Source: Agelaius tricolor (taxonomy: Eukaryota > Chordata > Aves > Passeriformes > Icteridae). From it: a stretch of 64,000 nt of DNA. Made by a program: the position numbers and the translations under genes. Below the pieces are notes generated by a model. It made no database searches and was not told the origin of the DNA. It was given only the letters and a program-made list of their open reading frames with translations. The stretch spans positions 3,101,501 through 3,165,500 of the forward strand of contig JALJCS010000039.1 of NCBI GenBank assembly GCA_023055355.1, written 5' to 3'. Below are positions 55,324 through 64,000 of the stretch, in pieces (the stretch's first letter is position 1; every line of letters begins with the position of its first letter).

Positions 55324-55906
55324 TGTAATGAGTTAATGTCTTAGTTTGTTCATCAAGACTATAAGAGGGGGGAAAAGCCAATAATAGAAATACCGCAAGA
55401 ATAGATGTGACCAACTAATAATGTTGCAAGATGAATATAATGGGCTAATATATTGCAAAATAACTGTCATAAGGCTTAAACCACAAACTGTCAGAAGCTA
55501 ATATGTTGAAAGGCTAAATAAGCAAATGTGTAACTATATGTAGCTATGTGCCTATATATGGTAAAGGCTATTGTAGGACCTCGAGGAAGAGGATGGGAGC
55601 CTTTGTCCAGATGACCACCAGAAGGCAGAATAAGACCCCCAGCAACTATCGGCACAGATGCAGAGAACGCCGGAAGGACACCCAACAACAACAGATAAAA
55701 AGGAGGACTGAACTGCGGAGTGGTGTGGGCCAAAGGCGGAGCGGTGACTCCCCGGCTACACCCAGCGCTCCCGGGTGGGTGCAAGCCTTTTGTTGGCTTC
55801 ACTCAGTGCTGTAATTTGCCTATTATCGCTTGCTCTATCAATTAATAAATTACATTTAATTTGGACTCACTTGTTGGTGGTTAGTTCTTCACCGCAACTT
55901 ATAACA
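55324..55906 (+). repeat. 5' LTR of the plus-strand provirus
   Basis: 583 bp from TGTAATGAG to CTTATAACA. A TATA-like GATAAAAAGG lies at about 55694 and AATAAA at about 55843. The start resembles the TGTAATAAG start of the other provirus, but the body differs. Confidence 0.8.
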
Positions 55907-55909
55907 AAT

Positions 55910-55927
55910 TGGTGCAATGACTCTGAT
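55910..55927 (+). promoter_or_regulatory. primer binding site, tRNA-His type
   Basis: Three bases after the LTR the sequence reads TGGTGCAATGACTCTGAT, matching the tRNA-His site at 15 of 18 positions. Confidence 0.72.
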
Positions 55928-56330
55928 CAGGAAAATTCTTGGAGAAGAGAACCTGTCGGGGAGGCGCCCCACCTCACGGTGGCCCCAAGGTTGCCATTCT
56001 CCAGGACCCCCGACCGACGAACCCAAATTCGATAATAGGCAAATTGAAGGCCGGCAACCCCATTATCTTTGTGCACGAAGCCCGACAAGACGCGGCGAGG
56101 AGCATAAGCCCTGGGTAATGTCCGGTTGGGGTTGGGATCCCGGAGTGCGGCACTCCCGGAGTGCGGTGTGTGAGACGTCCTCTGGACGGTGCGAGTGCAG
56201 ACCCCTTATAGTGCGGTTCCCAAGTACCCGCAAGGGACTGGGCCACGAACGGGGGGAAGTGAGAGAGTGTGTGGAAGACGCTCCCGGAGGGGACAAGGGG
56301 AGAGTAAACCCTCTAAAGACACTCCGGAAG

Positions 56331-57157
56331 ATGGGACAGGGGAAGAGCAAGCCCCCTAATTCCATAAAGAAAGGACTTCGTATAGGGCTCCCCTCAATAC
56401 CTCCAGATAGCCCTTTAGGCTTGATAATTAAGTATGATCCATTATTGTATGGAGGTTTGGGGAGGGAAACAGATCAGGGCAGATAGCCTTTACCGGCCTG
56501 TGTTTGGAGCATTTGAGGATTGGATCTGTCAAGCCCTGAACACATATGTTAATTCAAAGGAACCATTTAGTGCGGAGGGAAGTGAATATGCTGCCCTGTG
56601 GATTGTTGGTGAGACCCGTTTTTCCCTATTTGTACTAAAATCTAAGAAAAAAGAAGAAGAGATCAGGAGATAATTGGGAAATGCCTGATCCTTCTCCTCC
56701 ACCTTATTTACCACCCCTACAAAATCCTGATGCACCACCCCCTCCTGTTGGGCAAGCTTTGCTGAAAACGCAATTTGTAGCCAAGGCATGGGTGGATATT
56801 AGAAAGAAGCTAGAGAAGATGGAGGATTGGCAGGACAGAGGCTTAGATGAATTGTTAAGGGAGGCCCAGAAGGTGTATGTTAGAAGGGAGGATCAAAGTC
56901 ACAAGCAAATGAGGATAATGGTAGAAGCAGTACGAGAGGGTCAAGAGAGGGGGCAGATGACTCAGAGGGTTCCAGGTATACAAAAGAAAGATCAAGCAAG
57001 AGAAAAGGGGGGTGGGGTCGTTTGCTATTACTGCGGGAAGAAAGGACACATGAGACAGGAATGCCGCGAAAGGCAAGCAGATGAGAAACAGTTTGGGAAT
57101 AAGGGTGTCAGAGGCTCTACTTGCTGGGGAAAAGAGAAACAACAGAGCCCCTGGTAA
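56331..57157 (+). pseudogene. gag of the plus-strand provirus, internally deleted
   Basis: It starts MGQGKSK with a matrix beginning like the other provirus (SPLGLIIKY). A deletion near 56432 shifts frame; the matrix continues in another frame (56434-56673, FEDWICQALNTYV). A second, large deletion near 56735 removes most of the proline-rich part and capsid, about 200 residues relative to the minus-strand copy. The last frame (56681-57157) has the capsid end, a charged helix and one knuckle, CYYCGKKGHMRQEC. It cannot make a normal capsid. Confidence 0.85.
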
Positions 57158-60100
57158 AGCTTAAAATAGGTCCCCAGCAACAGGTATACGAATTCCTTGT
57201 GGATTCGGGTGCCGAACGATCTACGGTACAAACTCTCCCTAAAGGATGTAATTTGTCTGCAGAAGTAGTGCAGGTAGTGGGAGCTAAGGGGGAACCCTTT
57301 GGTGTACCTATGATAAAAGATGTGGTAATTGAAGGGCCTTCTAAAATAGGAATAGGGTCCTTATTGTTGGTCCCAGAAGCCGATTATAATCTTTTGGGGT
57401 GGGACCTTAGGATTGAATTAGGAATAGGGATAGAGATAATTGAAGATAAATTAAGCGTAAAATTATGCCCTTCAAGAATCAGTGATGAAGAAGAAATTAA
57501 CCCAGAAGTTTGGTACACTCCAGACACTGTAGGCAGATTGGATATTTCTCCTTTCGAGGTAACCATTAAAAATCCTGAAATTCCTATCAGGGTAAAGCAA
57601 TACCCCCTATCCAGCGAAGGGAGGAAAGGATTAAAACCAGAAATTGAACGGCTATTGCGGCAGGGGTTGCTTGAACCTTGCATGTCACCCTTCAATACTC
57701 CCATACTACCTGTTCAAAAATCAGATGGGAGCTATAGGTTAGTACATGATTTGAGAGAAATTAATAAAAGAACAGTTGAAAGGTTCCCTGTGGTAGCTAA
57801 TCCATATACCTTACTCAGTAAACTGGGGCCTGAAGACAGGTATTACACAGTGGTAGACCTTAAGGACGCATTTTGGGCTTGCCCACTTAAGGAAACATCA
57901 CGAGATTATTTTGCATTTGAATGGGAAGACCCCGACACACACTGCAAGCAACAACTTCGATGGACAGTATTGCCCCAGGGATTTACAGAATCCCCTAATC
58001 TGTTCGGACAAGGTTAGAACAGATCCTGCAGGAATATCACCCCGAGGAAGGGACCACCTTAATTCAGTATGTGGACGATTTGCTAATAGCAGGAAAAGAG
58101 GAAGAATCAGTAAGAAAGGGAAGTAAAAATTTGTTAAATTTCCTTAGTCTAAAAGGACTAAAAGTTTCAAAATCTAAATTGCAGTTTGTAGAGAAAGAGG
58201 TAAAATATTTAGGACACAGGTTAATTGAGGGAACAAAAAAGTTGGATCCTGACAGGGTCCAGGGTATACTCTCCCTTCGTGCCCCAAGGAGTAAAAGGCA
58301 AGTTAGACAACTGTTGGGGCTATTTGGATATTGTAGACAGTGGATTGAAAATTTTAGTAGGAAAACCAAATTCCTGTAGGATAAGCTCACAAAGGAGGGA
58401 CTAGTTAAGTGGTCTAAGGAAGATGAGGAACGAATGGACACATTAAAGACGGAGCTGGTGAACGCTCCGGTTCTCAGCCTCCCCGACCTCAGAAAGCCTT
58501 TTTATCTGTTTGCCAATATAGATGAAGGTACTGCATATGGGGTATTAGCACAAAATTGGGCAGGGAGTAAAAAGCCTGTGGCATATCTTTCCAAATTATT
58601 GGATCCTGTTAGTCAGGGATGGCCAACTTGTCTCCAAGTAATAGGGGCAGCAGTGCTATTGGTGGAGGAAGCCAGCAAGGTTACCTTTGGAGCAGAGCTG
58701 CATGTACCATCTCCACGTAATATTAGGGGAGTTTTACAACAAAAGGCTGAAAAGTGGATCACGGATGCGAGGCTCTTGAAATATGAAGGGATACTAATAG
58801 CATCCCCAAAATTAAAATTAGGTACTACATCCCTTCAGAACCCAGCCCAGTTCCTTTACGGGGAACCTGAAGAAGAACTCATTCACGACTGTCTGCAGAA
58901 CATTGAGGAACAAACAAAAGTTCGCCCCAACCTAGAAGAAGAGGAGTTAGAAATGGGAGATAGGCTGTTTGTGGATGGCTCCTCTCGAGTAGTGGAAGGG
59001 AAAAGAAGGTCAGGGTATGCAATAGTGGAAGGCAAAACCCTTTCAGTGGTAGAATCAGGACCCTTGAGCCCTAGCTGGTCAGCCCAGGTGTGCAAACTCT
59101 ACGCTGTCTTATGAGCTTTGGAACAGCTTAAGGGCAAAACCAGAACTATCTATACAGATTCTAAATATGCGTTTGGCATCGTGCACACTTTTGGAAAGAT
59201 TTGGGAGGAAAGGGGATTAATCAATTCCCAGGGCAAGGGGTTAATTCATGAGGAACTAATACCAAGAACCCTTAAAGCCATAAGAGGCCCTGCAGAGATA
59301 GCGGTCGTGCATGTTAAGGGCCACCAAACAGGAATTGGAGCCACTACCCGAGGGAATAATTCAGCGGACCAGGAAGTTAAAAGAGCAGCCTTGATGACAC
59401 TCCAAGAATGTTGTATTGTGAGATCTAGAGAAAATTGTTCTACATGTGGTAAAGATTTAGAGGAGACCCCCTGTTATGCTTGCTGGAAGACTTTTGGGAC
59501 CGAGGCTATAAGGTGTTCTTGTGACAACCCAGAGAAAATCCGTTGTTGGTATCATGGCTCAAAATATATCCTAACTTTCTCTGCAAAGGAACAGGAGAAA
59601 TTAAAGCAGATGGGAATACGAGAAAAAGAAGGAAGCTGGTTGTTGCAGGATGGGAGGGAAGTGGTCCCAAAGGCCTTAGCCCTAAGAATACTCCAGACAA
59701 TACACGAGAAAACACACTGGGGCACACAAGCATTAATTGATCAGTTTGCTATAAAATACATGTGTATTGGGTTGCATAACTTGGCAAAGCAGATTACTCA
59801 CCGATGCCTCACCTGTCAGAAGGCTAACAAACAGCACCAGAAGTCCCAGGTAATGGGGGGAAGGGAGTTGGCCCATAGACTGTTCTCCCATGTACAGATA
59901 GATTTTACAGAATTACCTAAAGTAGGATGATACAAATACTTATTGGTCCTGGTAGATCACCTGACCCACTTTGTAGAAGCCTTTCCCACTGCTCAAGCAA
60001 CAACTCATGTGGTGGTTAAAACAATACTTGAGGAAATAATTCCTAGATATGGCTTAATTGAAGTAATAGATTCTGACAGGGGCCCTCATTTTGCTTCCAA

Positions 60101-60713
60101 GGTAGCAAAAGAAGTTTTTACTGCTTTAGGAACACAATGGCAATATCACACCCCATGGCACCCTCAGAGTTCGGGCAGAGTAGAGAGAATGAATGGAGAA
60201 ATAAAGAGGCAATTGACTAAAATAATGATAGAAACAAGAATGTCCTGGCTCAAATGTTTACCACTGGCCTTACTGAATATCCGTACCCAGCCACAGAAGG
60301 ATGTAGGGATTTGCCCATTTGAGATGTTATATGGAATGCCATATGACATGGAGGCACCAGCAGATCATCCTTGTCTGGAAAATGTACAGATAAACCAATA
60401 TCTAACCCATTTGATGAATAGGAGAAGGGAGCTCCGGGATAAAGGGTTACTAGTGCAGAGACCCCCCTTAGATGTTGCCCTCCATCAAATCAAACCTGGG
60501 GATAAAGTGTTGATTAAGACCTGGAAACAAGCTTCCCTAACACCTTGTTGGGAAGGTCTGTATGTGGTATTGCTTACCACAGAAACTGCCATTCGAACGG
60601 CTGAGAAAGGGTGGACTCATGCTAGTCAAGTAAAGGGACCAGTTGAATCTGAGCGGACATGGAAAGTAATGAGTCAGCCCGGAAATCGAAAGGTTCAGCT
60701 CAAAAGAGACTAG
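57121..60713 (+). pseudogene. pol of the plus-strand provirus, with a cysteine-rich insertion
   Basis: 57121-58017 is open and encodes protease (active site D-S-G, LLVPEADYNLL) and the RT fingers and palm to LPQGFTESPNLFG. A frameshift near 58015 follows. The remaining frame carries QYVDDLLIAG (58070 region), connection, RNase H (LFVDGSS, YTDSKYAFG, HVKGHQ) and integrase, interrupted by TAG at 58377, TGA at 59112 and TGA at 59928. Integrase has a zinc-finger region with H-x-x-x-H and CLTC, and a core with DSDRGPHF and GRVERMNGEI. Between RNase H and integrase (about 59405-59565) lies a segment with six or more cysteines (NCSTCGKD, CYACWK, RCSCDN) that the minus-strand pol lacks. Confidence 0.88.
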
Positions 60714-60738
60714 TCCTCACCTAGATCAAGAGGACCTT

Positions 60739-61780
60739 TTGGTTCTCCCCAGCAGGAACTGCAAAAAGAAAAAAAAAAAAAAAACAAACCAAAAGGCCAG
60801 GAACCAGCGTAGTGAATGTGTTGGACAGATTTCGGCTAGTTTGGCTTGGACTCTGAATATTAAGACATTGTACCCTAGAGACTTTGAAACAAAACAACCG
60901 TATGGACAAATGGAACTACCAATGTGGCAGCCTGCCCTACTTGATGATAGAGTGTGTCCAGAGGCACGTGAGAGGGAGCAATTTTGCTGGAATCTCTTGG
61001 AAGAACGAATCCTCCAATGGTGTAGGGATATGCTATCTTTAGAGTCTGAAAGGGTAACCCTTCAAGATATACAATCAGAATATTTTGCAAAACAATTCAA
61101 AACATTTAAATATTTAAAATGTACAAAATGCACCTTTTGTACCCCTTGGATCCAGTTCGAATGTGGAAATGTAGAGCACTAAAATGGATTTATGCTAGAC
61201 GTTTATTTTATAATTTATGTGCGGAGTTATCACGAACACCGGAGGAACTCTATGTGGGAAAGACAATTAGAGTGGTTTATTGGTGGGCCCAGGTCTGTTC
61301 AGAATATACATCAATTATTCGAGAACAGAGAACAGGCTTACCAGGCAGTCAACGCCAACGCAATCTGCACATATGTTACTCTTTTAGTTTATTGTAAGAA
61401 ATCACACATAATCACTTTTGAGTGTGATAAAAACGTATTTGTGCCTTATCCTTATTCTGTACTTAGCATTAAGTGGTATGCCGAGAATGAATATTGGCGC
61501 CATCGTCGTCTACGGGTTTATTCCCGAAGACCAACAAAAAATTATGGATGCTAGATATATTGCAGAATTTGGGGGTGGGAATGTTATCCTTTTGTATGCC
61601 TTTGTTTGCAGGATTTGGCAAAAACGGTGGTGGGTCCAATACCGCCGAGAAAGACCTCTGGCTGGAATTTATAGAGGGTGTTATAAGGGGAATTAACAGA
61701 AACCATCCTAAGATTAGGGGAGCTTTGGGGGAGTGGGTAAGATATGCATTTTTACAGGCAATAGGGAATCTTTACTAAAG
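60739..61780 (+). pseudogene. extra ORFs between pol and env of the plus-strand provirus
   Basis: From an internal ATG at 60910 (frame open 60739-61182) the product contains FCWNLLEERILQWC and a cluster C-x2-C-x2-C-x2-W-x4-C-G at about 61118-61160. Spacing and the tryptophan match the pol-env ORF of the minus-strand provirus (46541-47092). The frame stops at 61180; the next frames (61119-61397 and 61192-61554) carry further matching landmarks such as KW-I after the cluster and YCKKSHI near 61400, so the original gene is broken by small indels. 61418-61696 starts with a hydrophobic segment (TYLCLILILYLALSG) and 61494-61778 overlaps it; I cannot assign either. Function unknown. Confidence 0.5.
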
Positions 61781-62426
61781 GGTCTAAATTCAGAGGCATG
61801 TTGCTCTCATGCTAGTTAACCCACTCCCTTTGTAAAAAAAAATACTGCTGGAAATAGATGCCCGGTATTATTGCAGCTCTCCTTTGGAAAAGGAATTGGG
61901 AACCGTATCGAGAAAGGCAAGAGCAAAAGGGATCCCTGAGCAAATACCTCTGCTGCTGGTTCACCCCGTGGCCCGATGCAACCGGATCGACGGGTGAGGC
62001 AGAGAGGAAAAGGTAAAGGGACCTGCGACCCACGGTGGAGCGTGCTTACTGCCTCTCGAATACTGAAGTTCCCTTGAGGACTAACACACTCCGGGAATCC
62101 AAAAGGACAGCTCTCCACTCTCCAGGGAACTCAAAGAGTATGTAAAATCTTTAGAATAGAACCTCACCCTTTTTGGCAAATCTGTGATAGGGAACATAGG
62201 AATAAGTAACTAGAAATATAGAGGGGGAGGAGAACATCTAATTCAAGCAGATACGAGATTCACTTAAATCTATTATAAGGGTTTTGTTTGCAGGACTGGA
62301 TCCTTGAACGCTCCCACAACCCATATATCCCAGTTTTTTTAAGAAAAAGCAGCCAATCATCAATCAGATCAGCAACTTTCAAGGAATCTTACAATAATAA
62401 GATCCAAGCGGCAATGGTACCTCTAT
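61781..62426 (+). other. pol-env spacer or env leader region
   Basis: No long frame and no recognised domain. It lies where an env leader and splice acceptor would be expected. A short A-rich run lies near 61835. Confidence 0.4.
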
Positions 62427-64000
62427 GTGATCCTATTTTCAAGATTAATCAGCAGAGGGCAGACTGATACAGAATACGACCCTTACCAGGCATTTAAGTG
62501 GGTTCTACACCATCTTTCAGACGAAATTGTTATCAAAGAAACTATTACATCAACCGACCCATCTTTTGAATTTAGATTAAAGGACATTTTTCCCCTGCGA
62601 CTGGGATTTCCTCGTTTTGGAGAACAAGGACTGCACCAAACCTATTGGTGTCCTGCTTCTAACCCAGGCAAAAGTTACTGTAATTATCCTGGATACGGGT
62701 ACTGTGGATATTGGGGTTGTGAGACTATTGTAACAAGTAATAGATGGCAACCACAGCAACCTGATAAGTTCCTGCAAGTCAAGTATGCTCCCCGTGGCTG
62801 TCGCGAACCACTGTTCGATAGTAGCAAACAGATACATACGTCCCGGGATGGGAGAAAGCACACTTGCACGGGTTATACTATGACAATTCTGCAACCAGCC
62901 CATAAGAGTTGGGCCACGGGAAGAGTATGGCCGGTATTTGTTCGCACCTTTCGTGATATTTGGGTGAACATACAAATTGCCCGACTTTTACCATCGGTAC
63001 CCCGACCAATTGGACCCAATCCAATTCTTACAGCAGGTGGGCCCAAGAAGGGAGCCACGGCTAGTCACAACGTTTCTTTTAATAATCCCTTAGAGACTTC
63101 AGCTTTTTACGATCCGTTTCTTAGTGTATTAAATGCTACCTTTTTATCACTGAATCAATCTAACCCAAACCTTACGAAATCATGCTGGCTATGTTATGAT
63201 GTGAAGCCCCCCTTTTATGAAGGTATCACCCTCAATAACCCCTTTAACTACTCAACAAGAGAGAATCCACACCAGTGCAGGTGGGACACTCCCCGGAGAG
63301 GAACTACCCTAAGTCAGGTCACAGACCAAGGCAAATGTTTCGGTAATGCAGCCTCAGCAAGGCAGATGGGCAATTTCTGCACCAAATTTATTATGAGTAA
63401 GAGTAAGAACTATAAATGGGCAATTCCGGCCACATCAGGAATGTGGGTATGCCAGTGATCTGGGGTAATGCCCTGTATACTCCTTGATAGATTCGATAAT
63501 GCTAACGACTTTTGTATTCAAGTTTTAATCGTCCCAAAGGTCCTGTACCACAAGGAAGAGGAGATGTATCACCCCTTAGAAGAACCAGACCGAATCCAAA
63601 AAAGGGAGGTAATAACGGGAATAACCATAGCAATGCTCCTCGGTTTAGGTGCTACCGGCGCAGCCACAGGTATCTCAGCCCTTGCAACTCAACAGCAAGG
63701 GCTCTCTCAACTACAGGTGACTATTGATGAGGACCTACAGAGAATAGAGAAATCAATTTCCTTCCTCGAAAAATCTCTCTCTTCACTTTCAGAAGTCACC
63801 CTGCAGAACAGACGAGGGTTAGACCTCTTGTTCATGCAGCAAGGAGGGCTATGTGCCGCTCTAAGAGAGAGAAGAGGGTTGTTTTTACACGGACCATACC
63901 GGAGTGGTCCGAGACTCAATGGCTGAATTGAGGGAAAGGCTGGCACAAAGGAAGAGAGAAAGAGAGGCCCAACAAGGATGGTTCGAGTATAGGTTCAACC
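62427..64000 (+). pseudogene. gammaretrovirus-type env of the plus-strand provirus, partial
   Basis: The surface subunit is open at 62427-63458 with a cysteine-rich receptor-domain-like region (YCGYWGCET), N-glycosylation sites and the CWLC motif typical of gammaretroviral SU. A single TGA at 63456-63458 interrupts it; the same frame continues from 63468. The transmembrane part has a cleavage-like basic site (RIQKR, without the usual basic residue at the fourth position), a hydrophobic fusion-peptide-like stretch ([17 protein letters not shown]), a heptad region and the [10 protein letters not shown] motif followed by a cysteine. Just after it, near 63870, a frameshift in a GAGAGA run moves the reading to another frame that stays open to the window end. 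The signal peptide is not clear and the membrane anchor is beyond the window. Confidence 0.85.

Larger units (their letters stand above)
55324..64000 (+). mobile_element. plus-strand provirus, same gag-pol family, truncated by the window edge
   Basis: 5' LTR, tRNA-His-type primer site, leader, deleted gag, pol, a 1.7 kb pol-env region with extra ORFs, and env to the window end. Leader and gag-pol resemble the minus-strand provirus throughout (for example GGTTGGGGTTGGGATCCCGG in both leaders), but env is of another type. Defective by several stops, frameshifts and a gag deletion. The 3' LTR is not in the window. Confidence 0.9.

Noticed and set aside
55324..64000. Treating the plus-strand provirus as a copy of the minus-strand provirus by inversion
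   Set aside because: LTR bodies and env genes differ and gag-pol divergence is large; they are separate insertions of related elements.

Overview
The window looks like bird DNA, most likely from a songbird. The evidence is a degraded CR1 LINE 3' end (about 8985-9260), a multi-exon maestro heat-like repeat (MROH) gene of the type expanded in birds, and several retroviral LTRs of avian style. The species cannot be named from sequence alone. Apart from the MROH gene and one nearly complete provirus, almost everything is repeat-derived, as in a repeat-rich microchromosome, pericentromeric or W-like region (inference).

Layout. 1-4535 holds the decayed 3' part of a provirus (pol remnant, short env remnant, 3' LTR). 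4598-8780 holds two LTR-like blocks around a decayed class I gag-pol on the minus strand. 8985-9260 is CR1. 10603-16486 is an apparently intact 15-exon MROH-like gene with a pentamer microsatellite in its first intron. 17682-21664 is a mosaic of an ERV-L-like gag-pol, a stray MROH exon, an env fragment and a 1.34 kb LTR. 21665-36315 is a large inverted ribosomal DNA structure: 5'ETS, 18S, ITS1, 5.8S, ITS2 and the first 2.5 kb of 28S on the plus strand, joined abruptly at about 31705 to ITS1, 18S and 5'ETS on the minus strand. Both 18S copies, the 5.8S and the 28S differ from vertebrate rRNA at normally invariant sites, many of them CpG positions, so they look like decayed or divergent rDNA. 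36316-43286 is non-coding with three solo LTRs (all three with recognisable target-site duplications), a GC-rich island and simple repeats.

43287-53058 is a full-length minus-strand provirus with both LTRs, a tRNA-His-type primer binding site, gag, a UAG-separated pol, env, and an extra open frame between pol and env. 53058-55084 is a segmental duplication of 15655-17681 carrying a second, identical MROH last exon. 55324-64000 is a related plus-strand provirus that runs off the window in env.

The two proviruses share leader, primer type, gag-pol family and a cysteine-rich pol-env ORF, but carry unrelated env genes. That extra ORF, a cysteine-rich insertion in one pol between RNase H and integrase, and the divergent inverted rDNA are the best candidates for something undescribed. 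None of the retroviral genes except the integrase segments is uninterrupted over its full length.
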